This document shows positions 25,940 to 35,305 of a stretch of 64,000 bases of DNA, piece by piece. The stretch is taken from assembly GCF_002844235.1 (NCBI RefSeq), contig NZ_PGTS01000005.1, forward strand, positions 248,001-312,000, written 5' to 3'. This DNA comes from Thalassospira povalilytica (GTDB lineage: Bacteria > Pseudomonadota > Alphaproteobacteria > Rhodospirillales > Thalassospiraceae). Within the stretch, counting starts at the first letter, position 1. The number at the start of each line of letters is the position of its first letter. The notes beneath the pieces were generated by a model that saw only the letters and a list, made by a program, of their open reading frames with translations, had not been told where the DNA came from and ran no database searches. The translations under genes were made by a program, and so were the position numbers.

Positions 25940-26725
25940 ATGAATATTTCTGCACGACAACGCGACATCATCGACATCCTGCGCCGTGACAGCTTTGCCT
26001 CGATCGACAAGCTGGCGGCCCATTTTGACGTGACGCCGCAAACGGTCCGCCGCGACGTCAATATGCTGAGCGATGCCAATCTGGTGCGCCGCCGCCATGG
26101 TGGTGTTGAATATGCCGGGGAACCGGGCATGAACCTGTCCTATGACAGTCGCCAGGTCACCAATATCGCCGCCAAGCACGCCATATCGCTTCATGTCGCC
26201 AATATGATCCCGGACGGGGCATCGATCCTGATCGGGATTGGCAGCACGCTGGAACTCGTCGCACTGAACCTTGTTGAACATCGTCATCTGACGGTGATTA
26301 CCAACAATCTCAATGCGGCCATGGCCCTTGGCAACAATACCGGCAACCGGATCGTCATTCCCGGCGGGACGCTGCGCCTGCCTGACCGTGATGTCATCAG
26401 CCCGGATGCCGAAACGATGTTCAACAATTACAAGGTCGATTACGGCCTGTTCGGGGTTGGCGGCATCGAACCCGATGGCACGCTGACCGACTTTGACCAT
26501 CGCGAAGTCTCGTTGCGTCAGGCCATTGCCGGCAATTGCCGCAATTCCATCCTTGTTGCCGATCAATCGAAATTCGGCCGCCCGGCCCCGGCCAAGGGCG
26601 GACACATCACCGACCCGGACGTGATTGTTGTCGATGGCATCCCCGGCGGGGTGTTCGACCCGCTGTTCAACCGTCAGGACGTCCGCGCCCGTCTGCAAAT
26701 TGCAAAAAGCGAAACTTCAAAATGA
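25940..26725 (+). CDS. DeoR-family regulator (GlpR-like)
   Basis: About 261 residues. The N-terminal winged HTH (about 1-58, ARQRDIIDILRRD...VTPQTVRRDVNMLSDANLVRRRHGG) is the DeoR signature; the C-terminal sugar-phosphate sensor (about 75-245) has the GIGSTLELVA, TNNLNAA and GVGGIEPDG segments of the family. It is the first gene of an ABC importer operon whose binding protein resembles UgpB, so it likely senses a phosphorylated product such as glycerol phosphate. Start: ATG 25940; a TTG four codons upstream is possible. Overlaps the ATPase gene by four bases. Confidence 0.88.
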   Translation: MNISARQRDIIDILRRDSFASIDKLAAHFDVTPQTVRRDVNMLSDANLVRRRHGGVEYAGEPGMNLSYDSRQVTNIAAKHAISLHVANMIPDGASILIGIGSTLELVALNLVEHRHLTVITNNLNAAMALGNNTGNRIVIPGGTLRLPDRDVISPDAETMFNNYKVDYGLFGVGGIEPDGTLTDFDHREVSLRQAIAGNCRNSILVADQSKFGRPAPAKGGHITDPDVIVVDGIPGGVFDPLFNRQDVRARLQIAKSETSK

Positions 26726-27843
26726 CTGCCCAAACGCCTTTCATCCAGATCAGGTCCGTCTCGCGTGTTTTTAATGGCGGCAACGGGGTCCATGATCTGT
26801 CCATCGACATTCCGCGCGGCAGTTTTGTCGTGTTGCTGGGGCCGTCGGGCTGTGGCAAATCAACGACACTTCGTCTGATTGCCGGTCTTGAAACCGCCGA
26901 TCACGGCACAATCGCCATTGATGGCAAGGATGTCACAAACGTTCCGCCATCCAAACGCGGCCTGTCGATGGTGTTTCAATCCTATGCGCTGTTCCCGCAT
27001 CTGAGCGTTGCCGAAAACATCATCTTTGGCCTCAAGGTCCGCAAAACCGGCAAGGACGAAATCAAGTCCCGCCTGACCGAGGCTTTGAATGTCACCGGGC
27101 TTGAGGGATATGAAGACCGCAAACCGGCCGAACTTTCCGGTGGCCAGCGCCAGCGCGTTGCCCTTGCGCGCGCCATTGTTGCCGGGCATCCGCTGTGTCT
27201 GATGGATGAACCGTTATCAAATCTTGATGCCAAATTGCGCCATTCGGTGCGCAAGGATATCCGCGATCTGCAACAGCGCCTTGGCATTACGGTTGTCTAT
27301 GTCACCCATGACCAGACCGAAGCCATGAGCATGGCCGATATCGTCATCCTGATGAAGGATGGCCGTATCGAACAGGCGGGCAATCCGGCCGATCTTTATC
27401 TGCAACCGGCCACGGCCTTTGCCGCCGGTTTTGTCGGAAGCCCGCCCATGGCGTTGCTTCCGGCCTCTGCACTTCCCGATGCGGTTATCCCGCCAAAAAC
27501 CGATGCCGGGCGCCTGACATTTGGCATCCGCCCCGAAGACCTGGTTCTGAGCACAGACACCAGCACGAAGGCGTGGGGCATTTCCGCCACGGTGACCGGC
27601 AGTGAATTTCTGGGCGCAGAGACATTTGTCTATGTCGCGATCCCCGGAACATCCGGGGCCACCGCCCGCCTGCCCGGTCAGGTCCATATCGCACCGGGCA
27701 CACAGGTTTCGCTCAGTTGGGCTGGCGCTGCGGCCCACTGGTTTGGCGAAGACGGTCAACGTCTTGCACCGACGGCGACCCGCGAAGCAGCGCGCGAACC
27801 AAATACCTCCTTCGAAACTGACACTGCAATTCCGAGTTTGTAA
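26722..27843 (+). CDS. ugpC: ABC importer ATPase, UgpC/MalK type
   Basis: Energises the importer encoded downstream. About 373 residues: nucleotide-binding domain with Walker A GPSGCGKST (40-48), Q-loop FQSYALFP, signature LSGGQ (138-142), Walker B CLMDEP (159-164) and switch His in VTHDQTEA; then a C-terminal TOBE/regulatory domain (about 240-350, with FGIRPEDL) as in carbohydrate/glycerol-phosphate importers. ATGA overlap with the regulator gene and the operon order regulator-C-B-A-E is unusual: the ATPase comes before the binding protein. The gene symbol rests on similarity of the binding protein to UgpB. Confidence 0.88.
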   Translation: MTAQTPFIQIRSVSRVFNGGNGVHDLSIDIPRGSFVVLLGPSGCGKSTTLRLIAGLETADHGTIAIDGKDVTNVPPSKRGLSMVFQSYALFPHLSVAENIIFGLKVRKTGKDEIKSRLTEALNVTGLEGYEDRKPAELSGGQRQRVALARAIVAGHPLCLMDEPLSNLDAKLRHSVRKDIRDLQQRLGITVVYVTHDQTEAMSMADIVILMKDGRIEQAGNPADLYLQPATAFAAGFVGSPPMALLPASALPDAVIPPKTDAGRLTFGIRPEDLVLSTDTSTKAWGISATVTGSEFLGAETFVYVAIPGTSGATARLPGQVHIAPGTQVSLSWAGAAAHWFGEDGQRLAPTATREAAREPNTSFETDTAIPSL

Positions 27844-27859
27844 CAGGGAAAACAAATCC

Positions 27860-29125
27860 ATGCGGAACATCGTAACCAGTGCCGCCTTTGCGGCCGGACT
27901 GATGGCAACGGCGGTATCACCGGCCTTTGCCGCAACCGAACTGACCATGTATTACCCGATCGCGGTTGGCGGCCCGCTGACCGACGTCATTGACGGCATG
28001 ATCGAAGGTTTTGAATCCGAAAACCCGGATGTCAAAGTCAATGCCATCTATGCCGGCAACTATGACGATACCCGTCTGCGTGCGGTTTCCGCCCTTAAAA
28101 GCGGCGACCCCGCACAGCTTTCGGTCATGTTCTCGATCGATGTCTATGACCTGATCGAACAGGATCTGATTGTACCGTTTGATGACGTTGTCAAAACCGC
28201 CGAAGACAAGGAATGGCTCAACTCGTTCTATCCGGCCCTGATGGCCAATGGTGAAGTTGATGGCAAAACCTGGGGCATCCCGTTCCAGCGTTCAACCATC
28301 GTCATGTACTATAACAAGGACATGTTCCGCGAAGCCGGTCTTGATCCGGAACACGCACCGGCCACCTGGGAAGAACTGGTCTCGGCTGGCAAGGCCCTTT
28401 CAAAAGACGGCAAATGGGGTCTTATGGTGCCGTCGACCGGTTATCCGTACTGGATGTTCCAGTGCTTTGCCATCCAGAATGGCAAGGAACTGATGAGCAA
28501 GGATGGCACGGAAACCTATTTCGATGATCCGGCCGTGATCGAGGCGCTTGAATTCTGGCGCGGCCTTGCCACCAAAGAACAGATCATGCCCGAAGGCACG
28601 ATTGAATGGGGTACGCTGCGTCAGGCCTTTGTTCAGGGCCAGACCGCGATGATGTGGCATTCGACCGGCAACCTGTCGGCTGTCAAACGCGAAGCCAAAT
28701 TTGATTTCGGCGTTGCGATGCTTCCGAAACACAAACAGCCCGGTTCTCCGACCGGTGGCGGCAACTTCTATCTGTTCAAAAACTCGACCGATGCACAGAA
28801 AGAAGCATCCCTTGCGCTGATCAAATACATGACCGCGCCGGAACGTGCGGCGGAATGGTCGATTGCCACGGGCTATGTCGGTGTCACGCCGGACGCCTAT
28901 GAAACCGATGCGCTGAAATCCTATGCGGCCGAATTCCCGCAGGCCGTTGTTGCCCGTGATCAGCTTGAAGTCGCGATCCCGGAATTTTCGACCTATGACA
29001 CGGCACGCGTCCGCGAAGGTCTGAACAACGCCATTCAGGCGGCTTTGACCGGTGAAAAATCACCGAAAGAAGCCCTTGAAGGTGCACAGGCCGAAGCAAA
29101 CCGTCTTCTTCGGGCGTTCCACTAA
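27860..29125 (+). CDS. ugpB: ABC importer binding protein, UgpB-like
   Basis: Periplasmic solute-binding protein of the extracellular family 1 type. 421 residues with signal peptide (about 1-25, AFA-ATE). Features shared with UgpB of Escherichia coli: the NPDVKVNAIYAGNY segment, YYNKDMFREAGLDPEHAPATWEEL, the SSTG/HSTGNL region, a GVAMLP stretch and an LLRAF end. sn-glycerol-3-phosphate or a glycerophosphodiester is the likely ligand, though family 1 proteins also bind sugars. The start follows CAGGGAAAAC. A terminator-like hairpin behind it probably lets the binding protein be made in excess over the permeases. Confidence 0.88.
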   Translation: MRNIVTSAAFAAGLMATAVSPAFAATELTMYYPIAVGGPLTDVIDGMIEGFESENPDVKVNAIYAGNYDDTRLRAVSALKSGDPAQLSVMFSIDVYDLIEQDLIVPFDDVVKTAEDKEWLNSFYPALMANGEVDGKTWGIPFQRSTIVMYYNKDMFREAGLDPEHAPATWEELVSAGKALSKDGKWGLMVPSTGYPYWMFQCFAIQNGKELMSKDGTETYFDDPAVIEALEFWRGLATKEQIMPEGTIEWGTLRQAFVQGQTAMMWHSTGNLSAVKREAKFDFGVAMLPKHKQPGSPTGGGNFYLFKNSTDAQKEASLALIKYMTAPERAAEWSIATGYVGVTPDAYETDALKSYAAEFPQAVVARDQLEVAIPEFSTYDTARVREGLNNAIQAALTGEKSPKEALEGAQAEANRLLRAFH

Positions 29126-29137
29126 CCCGATCTGCAC

Positions 29138-29178
29138 GCCGAAGCAGGCCCCCAATGCCTGCTTCGGCACTTTTGTTT
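29138..29178 (+). terminator. Internal attenuating terminator after ugpB
   Basis: 12-bp stem GCCGAAGCAGGC/GCCTGCTTCGGC (29138-29149, 29157-29168) followed by CACTTTTGTTTGTG. Placed between binding protein and permease genes, a common position for partial termination or transcript stabilisation. Confidence 0.8.
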
Positions 29179-29216
29179 GTGATTTTGCTTAATCCATTTT
29201 GACGGACGTGCCGACC

Positions 29217-30110
29217 ATGAATGACATGGCAAGACTTCAAAAACAAAGGCTTGCGCTTTATGGCTGGATGCTTGCGGCACCGGCCCTGGCATTGATGAGC
29301 CTGTTTGCCTTTTACCCGGCCATTGCAACATTCTGGCACAGCCTGTTTACCCGGGGCACGACGCGCCGCCCGTCGGTTTTTGCCGGGTTTGAAAACTATC
29401 AAGACCTGTTTGCCGATCCGACATTCGCGACCGTGGTGTGGAACAATCTGATCTATGCCGGGGTGACCATTCCGGTCTCGATCATCTTTGCGCTGATCAT
29501 GGCGCTGTGGGCCAATGCCCATATTCCCGCCCGATCATTCGTGCGCAGTGCCTATTTCACCCCGACCATCCTGCCGATGATTGCCGCGGCCAATTTGTGG
29601 CTGTTTTTCTATACGCCCGATCTTGGGGTTATTGATCAGATCACCGGTTTTTTCGGGGCGTCGCCGACCAACTGGCTGGGGCAGCCCGATACCGCCCTTG
29701 CCTCGGTGATTGTGGTGACGATCTGGAAAGAGGCCGGGTTTTTCATGATCTTTTACCTGGCAGCCCTTCAGACCATTCCGCCTGATTTGCGTGAAGCCGC
29801 CCGGATCGAAGGGGCTGGTCGCTGGACCTATACGCGCCGTGTGCTTTTACCGCTTTTGATGCCGACCACGATCTTTGTGTTCGTCAATGCGATGATCAAT
29901 TCGGTCAAACTGATCGACCATCTGTTCATTCTGACCAAGGGCGGGCCGAACAATGCATCCAAACTGATCCTCTACTGGATCTGGGAAATGGCATTTGCCT
30001 ATTTCGACAGCCCGCATGCGGCTGCGATGACCATCCTTGTTCTTCTGGCACTTGGCCTTGTTGCCGTTGCGCAGTTCCGACTGGTTGAAAAACGGACCCA
30101 TTACCGATGA
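29217..30110 (+). CDS. ugpA: ABC importer permease, UgpA-like
   Basis: Inner-membrane permease subunit of the importer. About 298 residues with six hydrophobic segments; the cytoplasmic EAA coupling loop reads REAARIEGAGRWTYTRRVLLP, where Glu-Ala-Ala and the Gly docking to the ATPase are kept. The start was set at ATG 29217; a TTG at 29199 and an ATG at 29226 are alternatives and no strong ribosome site decides. The gene overlaps the next permease gene by four bases, as expected for a heterodimeric pair. Confidence 0.88.
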   Translation: MNDMARLQKQRLALYGWMLAAPALALMSLFAFYPAIATFWHSLFTRGTTRRPSVFAGFENYQDLFADPTFATVVWNNLIYAGVTIPVSIIFALIMALWANAHIPARSFVRSAYFTPTILPMIAAANLWLFFYTPDLGVIDQITGFFGASPTNWLGQPDTALASVIVVTIWKEAGFFMIFYLAALQTIPPDLREAARIEGAGRWTYTRRVLLPLLMPTTIFVFVNAMINSVKLIDHLFILTKGGPNNASKLILYWIWEMAFAYFDSPHAAAMTILVLLALGLVAVAQFRLVEKRTHYR

Positions 30111-30955
30111 ATACTGCATTTGCCTCGCATCATGCCAAACGCGCCCTGCCCGATTTTGACAAGGTTCTCGATGCCCTTGGCGCCTGGGTTCTGGCGATTG
30201 TCTGGATTTCGCCGCTTCTGTTTGCGACATGGGCGGCCTTGCAGCCATCGGGCACCGCACTTGGTCTGGATTTTTCCAATCCGCTGACATTCGAGAACTT
30301 TACCTATGTCTGGAATGCGGTGCCGTGGATTGGCTATTTCACCAATACGGTCATTCTGGTTACCCTGATCCTTGCCGGGCAGCTGGTTCTTTGCACGCTG
30401 GCGGGGTTTGCCTTTGCGCGCTTTGAATTCAGGGGCCGCGATACGATCTTTATCCTCGTATTGCTGCAACTTTTCATCCTGCCCGAAGTCCTGATTGTCG
30501 AAAACTATGCCATCGTTTCCAAGCTTGGCCTGTTTGACACCGCCCTTGGCATCGGGTTGCCCTACATGGCCAGTGCCTTTGGCATTTTCCTGTTGCGACA
30601 GGCCTTCAAATCAGTCCCGGTCGAACTTGAAGAAGCCGCCCGGATCGAAGGATGCAGCTGGATGGGCGTTTTGTGGAAGGTCTATGTCCCGGCGGCAAAG
30701 CCGGTCTATCTCGCCTATGCGCTGGTCTCGATCGCCACGCACTGGAACAATTTCCTGTGGCCGCTGATTGTCACCAATTCACCCGACACCCGGCCCCTGA
30801 CCGTCGGCTTATCCCTGTTCGGGGCACCGGAAACCGGGGTCGATATTTCAGTGATCAGTGCCGCGACCATCATGACCATCGCGCCGCTTCTGATCGCCTT
30901 TCTGATTTTCCAGCGCCAGTTTATCCAGGCCTTCCTGCGTGCAGGCATCCGGTAA
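30107..30955 (+). CDS. ugpE: ABC importer permease, UgpE-like
   Basis: Second permease subunit. 282 residues with six hydrophobic segments and the EAA loop EEAARIEGCSWMGVLWKVYVP. The N-terminal hydrophobic helix is preceded by a charged stretch typical of MalG/UgpE-type subunits. ATGA overlap with ugpA. The importer is complete: ATPase, binding protein and two permeases with a DeoR regulator. A GlpQ-type glycerophosphodiesterase with which it would fit functionally lies about 23 kb away in this window. Confidence 0.88.
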   Translation: MNTAFASHHAKRALPDFDKVLDALGAWVLAIVWISPLLFATWAALQPSGTALGLDFSNPLTFENFTYVWNAVPWIGYFTNTVILVTLILAGQLVLCTLAGFAFARFEFRGRDTIFILVLLQLFILPEVLIVENYAIVSKLGLFDTALGIGLPYMASAFGIFLLRQAFKSVPVELEEAARIEGCSWMGVLWKVYVPAAKPVYLAYALVSIATHWNNFLWPLIVTNSPDTRPLTVGLSLFGAPETGVDISVISAATIMTIAPLLIAFLIFQRQFIQAFLRAGIR

Positions 30956-30999
30956 GGGGGCCTGTTCCCCCGACCCCGTCAAACAATCAGGACACAATA

Positions 31000-31036
31000 C
31001 CCCGTCGCGTCCCCAAGCCGCGGCGGGGTTTGCTTT
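31000..31036 (+). terminator. Terminator of the ugp-like operon
   Basis: CCCCGTCGCG (31000-31009) pairs with CGCGGCGGGG (31019-31028) with one G-T wobble, followed by TTTGCTTTG. Moderate strength. Confidence 0.6.
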
Positions 31037-31162
31037 GATCGCGGCATCGTTTTGCGCCACAGGATTCTGGCCGGACTTCTGGTCGGGTTAAATTTCCGTC
31101 GTCAAAAACGTGTAATTCATGCATCATGACCCTCGCCATCATAATTTTTAAGAATTCTTCAT

Positions 31163-32143
31163 ATGCCTGTCCTGTTCCTGCTGTTTGGCACCACATTCAT
31201 CTGGGCCATGCTTCTGGTATGCAACCGCATTGCCCTTACCAGTTTTGATATTGATCCCTATGCCATGACCTGCTGGCAGCTGGTCTTTGGCGGGATCGCG
31301 CTTGTGCTTCTGGCACCGGGGCGCAGCATCCCGTGGCGGCAATTCACCTTGCCGATCAATTGGGCATATGGATTTTTGCGTGTCATGACCGGGGTTACCT
31401 GGACGGCGTCGCTTTTATATATCAGCGCACCGGAAAGCGGCATTTTGTCCCAGACCGGGATGCCGTTGGCCGCCCTTGCCGCGACCTTTGTTCTGGGCCG
31501 GGCGCCCGGGCGATATGAATGGTTTGGTCATGCGACCCTGATTTGCGGGGCGCTTTGGCTGGCCTGGCATCTGCCGGGCGGGTTTGGCAATCCGGCGGTA
31601 TTGCTGATGCTGGCATCCGAGGTCACGGCGATTTCATCATCGGTTCTGGCCGAACTTCATCCCGACAACCAGATCAAGGATACCTGGGCGCATCTGCGCT
31701 TTACCGGGGTGCTGTTGCTGATTACCGCATCGATCTTTCTGATTGTGCCGCCCCTGATCGCGCTGATCAGTCCGGTGCCGATCCCCTATATTTCGACCAG
31801 CGGATTGTTTGGCACCGAAACGCTGATTGCCGGACTTCTGATCGGGATCCTGTTTCGTGGACCGGCGATGGTGCTGTCGCTCCGATCAATCAAAACCGCC
31901 GGCATTGAAAAATACATCCTGTCGACCAGCGTTCTGCCCTTTGTGCTGCTTGGCCTTGAAATGGTCGCGGCACAGTTCGGGCTTACCCCGATGCCGACCC
32001 ATGACAGTGTGTTCTGGATCTCTTCCCTTCTGGTGATGATCGGGATTATTCAGATAACAGTATCGAAACATCGTCATGCGGCCAAACGCAAGGCACGGGA
32101 CCGGATCGCGGCGGCGGCCGCAACACCGGAAAATGCAGGCTAG
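31163..32143 (+). CDS. EamA/DMT-family transporter
   Basis: 326 residues with about ten transmembrane helices in two EamA repeats (about 1-140 and 160-300), the layout of drug/metabolite transporters of the RhaT/EamA group, which commonly export amino acids or metabolites. N-terminal FLLFGTTFIWAMLLVCNRIA is typical of the first repeat. There is no strong ribosome site before the ATG. Monocistronic, about 200 bases after the ugp-like operon; the substrate is not predictable. Confidence 0.85.
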   Translation: MPVLFLLFGTTFIWAMLLVCNRIALTSFDIDPYAMTCWQLVFGGIALVLLAPGRSIPWRQFTLPINWAYGFLRVMTGVTWTASLLYISAPESGILSQTGMPLAALAATFVLGRAPGRYEWFGHATLICGALWLAWHLPGGFGNPAVLLMLASEVTAISSSVLAELHPDNQIKDTWAHLRFTGVLLLITASIFLIVPPLIALISPVPIPYISTSGLFGTETLIAGLLIGILFRGPAMVLSLRSIKTAGIEKYILSTSVLPFVLLGLEMVAAQFGLTPMPTHDSVFWISSLLVMIGIIQITVSKHRHAAKRKARDRIAAAAATPENAG

Positions 32144-32505
32144 TCTCAAAATGCCGGGGCCCGATCCCTTTGCATTTTTGGCGCATTTTTTGGCACGGCT
32201 TTTGGCGCGGTTTTGACCTGTTGCTTTTTGTGTTGTCGATCCCTGCAAGATGCGTATCGCCTTGTCCCAGGGTGGCACCAAACGACTTCCCCGGTCGTTA
32301 CGTGCCAATCGCATCTTGTCCCTTTCGGAGTCTCCCCCGAAAGGTCGAAACGCCCGGGTCCCCACCCGGGTGTTTCCATTTCCAGAACAAAAATGCCGGT
32401 CCCCGGGGGACGGGGACCGGCCAGGCCACACTCGAGCGGGAAAAGCTCGCGGGGTCGGGGGAATGCTTGTGCGGCCTGATTTCGGCTTTTTTGGATCCTT
32501 TGTGA
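32144..32505. other. Intergenic stretch with several hairpins
   Basis: 362 bases between convergent genes. Besides the emrB terminator it contains CCTTTCGG/CCGAAAGG (about 32319-32344) and a CGCCCGGGT/ACCCGGGTG-type dyad (about 32351-32372). No gene supported. Confidence 0.5.
32385..32421 (-). terminator. Terminator of the emrAB operon
   Basis: On the minus strand a stem of CCGGTCCCC with GGGGACCGG (plus coordinates 32396-32404 and 32412-32420) is followed by ATTTTTGTT. Confidence 0.8.
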
Positions 32506-34107
32506 TCAGTGTGCGTCACCACCGCCACCCGCAGTTGCCCGTGGCGGACGGGCAAGAGGCAACAGCAAAAAGGCAATAAAGAAGGTGGCCGCCATCGCAA
32601 GATAGATATCGTTGAATGAAATGATCGATGCTTCGCGGGTCACCAGATTGACGATGAATTTCATTGCAGCGGCCTTGGGATCGGCGATGCCCATTTCCGA
32701 ATAACGCGCCATCATGGTGGCCAGATATTCCTTGAAGGCGGTGCTGGCCGGATTGATATGTTCGGACAGTAACGAGAAATGATAATCAATGCGCTTATCA
32801 AGCAACGTATTGATCGCCGCCATCCCGATAGCCCCGCCAAGATTGCGCATCAGGTTATAAAGCCCGCTGGCATTTTTGATCTTTTCGGGCGGCAAGGTCC
32901 CAAGGGCCAGATTGGTCACCGGCAACATACAGAACATCAAAGCAGCCCCGCGCACGATTTGCGGCAGGATCAATTCATTGAATGACACTTCGCTGTTATT
33001 GAAACCATGCATGGCAAGACCGGTGGCAAACAGACCAAGCCCGATGCCAAGAACCACCCGTGGCGGATATTTGGCTGTCATTTTCCCGGCGATCGGTGCC
33101 GACAGGAACTGCGCAATCCCGGTCACCGCCATGATCATGCCGATTTCAAGACTGTCATAGCCGCGCACACGGCTTAACATCAGCGGCATGATATAGACAC
33201 TGCCATAAAGCCCGACGCCGAGTGTAAAGCTGAACACGCAGCCCATGGTAAAATTGCGATCGGCAAAGGATTTCAGATCAACAATCGGCTTGTCATAGGT
33301 AAACATCCGCCAGAAGAAATAGATGCCGGCAATCGCGCAAACGATGGTGCCATAAATGATCGCAGTTTCATCAAACCAGTCATCTTTCGGGCCTTCATCC
33401 AGAACATATTCCAGACTGCCCAAAAACACCGCCATCGCCAGAAGCCCCCAAAGATCAAACCCCTTGAGAAGCGACCGGTCCCCGCGGTCAACGCGCAACG
33501 TCATCGCCACCACAGCGGCAATCGCAAGGCCGGGCAACACATTGATCAGAAACAGCCAGTGCCATGAAAGTGACTGGGTCAAAAACCCGCCAAGGGTCGG
33601 ACCGATGGTCGGCGCCATGGTGGCAATCAGCCCGATCATCACCGATGCGGTGTTCCGCTTTTCGGGCGGGAAAATGATATAGGTTGTCGCAAACACGGTC
33701 GGGATCATCGCCCCGCCAAGGAACCCCTGGGCTGCGCGAAACCAGATCATGCTTTCAATCGACCAGGCAAAGGCCGAAGCCACCGACATCACCGTGAACC
33801 CGATGGCCGAAATAACAAACAGCCAGCGCGTCGACATCAGCCGCGACAAGAACCCCGAAAGCGGGATCATCACGACTTCGGCAATCAGATAGCTTGTCTG
33901 AACCCAGCCGATTTCATCGGGGCTTGCCGACAGGCCGGCCTGAATGTTTTCAAGCGAACTTGCCACGATCTGGATATCAAGGATCGCCAGAAACATACCG
34001 ACAACCATTGCCACCCAGCCAATCAGCTTGGCCCGGTCGACATGACCGGCATGATCGCCCGCCTGGGGCATGGCAGTCGGGTTACCGGTATTGGTGGCGC
34101 TGCTCAT
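32506..34107 (-). CDS. emrB: MFS multidrug transporter, DHA2 (EmrB/QacA) type
   Basis: Proton-antiport inner-membrane drug exporter. 533 residues with about 14 hydrophobic helices. The N-terminus carries the DHA2 motif MFLAILDIQIVASSLENIQAG and the WVQTSYLIAEVVMIPLSG stretch, and GGxMIPT-type motif C (FLGGAMIPTVFATTY) follows. Its gene starts within the stop of emrA (TGATG overlap), so both are made together as a pump that spans the envelope with an outer-membrane channel encoded elsewhere. Controlled probably by the divergent TetR gene at 35306. Confidence 0.92.
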   Translation of the reverse strand: MSSATNTGNPTAMPQAGDHAGHVDRAKLIGWVAMVVGMFLAILDIQIVASSLENIQAGLSASPDEIGWVQTSYLIAEVVMIPLSGFLSRLMSTRWLFVISAIGFTVMSVASAFAWSIESMIWFRAAQGFLGGAMIPTVFATTYIIFPPEKRNTASVMIGLIATMAPTIGPTLGGFLTQSLSWHWLFLINVLPGLAIAAVVAMTLRVDRGDRSLLKGFDLWGLLAMAVFLGSLEYVLDEGPKDDWFDETAIIYGTIVCAIAGIYFFWRMFTYDKPIVDLKSFADRNFTMGCVFSFTLGVGLYGSVYIMPLMLSRVRGYDSLEIGMIMAVTGIAQFLSAPIAGKMTAKYPPRVVLGIGLGLFATGLAMHGFNNSEVSFNELILPQIVRGAALMFCMLPVTNLALGTLPPEKIKNASGLYNLMRNLGGAIGMAAINTLLDKRIDYHFSLLSEHINPASTAFKEYLATMMARYSEMGIADPKAAAMKFIVNLVTREASIISFNDIYLAMAATFFIAFLLLPLARPPRATAGGGGDAH

Positions 34108-35210
34108 CAGTTAAGCTCCGATACTTCCGTTGCCGGAAGCACATTCTGCGCAAGACCGCTGCCCGCCACATGCTGCGACCCGTCAGGATCGCGGGTATCG
34201 ACATCGACCACCACCGAAAGACCCGGACGCAGGGCAGCCGCCCATTTGCTGTCATCAAGCGAAATACGGATCGGCACGCGCTGGGTGATCTTGGTGAAGT
34301 TGCCCGTGGCATTTTCCGGGGGCAGCAGGCTGAATTGCGCACCGGTTGCCGGGGCAAAGCTTTCGACCGTGCCGGTGATATCGGCATTGGGGAAGGCATC
34401 AACCGATACCTTGACCTTCTGGCCATGGGCCATGTGTTCGATCTGGGTTTCCTTGAAATTGGCAACCACATACACACCGGGCAGCGGCACCAGTACCAGA
34501 AGCTGTTCCCCCGGCTGCACCAGCGCGCCGGTCTGAACCGACCGGTTGCCGACAACCCCGTTAAACGGTGCATAGATTTTGGTATCTTCAAGGGCCTGCA
34601 TCGCGACATCGCGGGCGGCCTTGGCCTGGGTTACCGCGCGTTCGGCCTCGATCTTTTGTGCGCGCAGCACACCAAGCCGGCCTTTTTCAACCGACAGGGT
34701 CGCATTGGCAGCCGCAACCTGTGCCTGTGCCTTTTGGCGATCAGCCTTGGCATAGTCGAATTTCTGACGGCTGGCCGCACCCTTTTGCACAAGATCCTTG
34801 TAGCGTTCGTAATCTTCTGTCGTGCGGTCGAGTTCGACCTGGGCAATGCGCAGATTGGCTTCGGCCTGCGAGATCGCGGCTTCCTGCAAGGCGATCTGTT
34901 CATCCATGGTCGTCACCGCAGACTGGCGGGCTTCAAGCGTTGCAGTCGCCTGTGCAACTTCAAGCCGGTAATCTTCGTCCTTGATGGTCAGCAACAGGTC
35001 GCCCTTGCGCACCGGCTGGTTTTCGGCAACCGCCAACTCACCGACATAGCCCGATACCTTGGGGGAAATGGCGACTTCATCGGCCTGCAAATAGGCATTG
35101 TCGGTACCTTCGAAGTACTGACCCTCGGTCACCCAATAGAACCCGTAATATCCACCGCCACCGATAATCGCCGCTGCGATCAGGGGCAGAATGATTTTCT
35201 TCACACTCAT
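34107..35210 (-). CDS. emrA: Membrane fusion protein of the EmrA/HlyD type
   Basis: Periplasmic adaptor for EmrB. 367 residues: one N-terminal membrane helix (about 5-26), a lipoyl half (YLQADEVAISPKVSGYVGELAV), a long coiled-coil hairpin (about 90-200), the second lipoyl half (TKIYAPFNGVVGNRSVQTGALV) and a beta-barrel part ending near the C-terminus. This arrangement is typical of EmrA. It is the first gene of the operon, and the paired GGTA-TACC operators lie directly upstream between it and the TetR gene. Confidence 0.92.
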   Translation of the reverse strand: MSVKKIILPLIAAAIIGGGGYYGFYWVTEGQYFEGTDNAYLQADEVAISPKVSGYVGELAVAENQPVRKGDLLLTIKDEDYRLEVAQATATLEARQSAVTTMDEQIALQEAAISQAEANLRIAQVELDRTTEDYERYKDLVQKGAASRQKFDYAKADRQKAQAQVAAANATLSVEKGRLGVLRAQKIEAERAVTQAKAARDVAMQALEDTKIYAPFNGVVGNRSVQTGALVQPGEQLLVLVPLPGVYVVANFKETQIEHMAHGQKVKVSVDAFPNADITGTVESFAPATGAQFSLLPPENATGNFTKITQRVPIRISLDDSKWAAALRPGLSVVVDVDTRDPDGSQHVAGSGLAQNVLPATEVSELN

Positions 35211-35229
35211 CGTCTTGGTAAATCCTTTT

Positions 35230-35275
35230 GGTATTGATCAGTACCATTTGTGTCTTTATGGTACCAATCAGTACC
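35230..35275. promoter_or_regulatory. Paired operators between emrA and the TetR gene
   Basis: Two copies of a 16-base element, GGTATTGATCAGTACC (35230-35245) and GGTACCAATCAGTACC (35260-35275), match at 13 of 16 positions and start 30 bases apart, about three helical turns. Each has the GGTA...TACC dyad. Likely binding sites of the adjacent TetR-type regulator for both divergent promoters. Confidence 0.7.
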
Positions 35276-35305
35276 AACCGTCAAGTACCGAATTGGAACA
35301 AACGT

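Noticed and set aside
33894..35237. A 447-codon open frame on the plus strand opposite emrAB
   Set aside because: It lies antisense across two well-supported genes, has no plausible domain, and such long antisense frames are common in GC-rich DNA.
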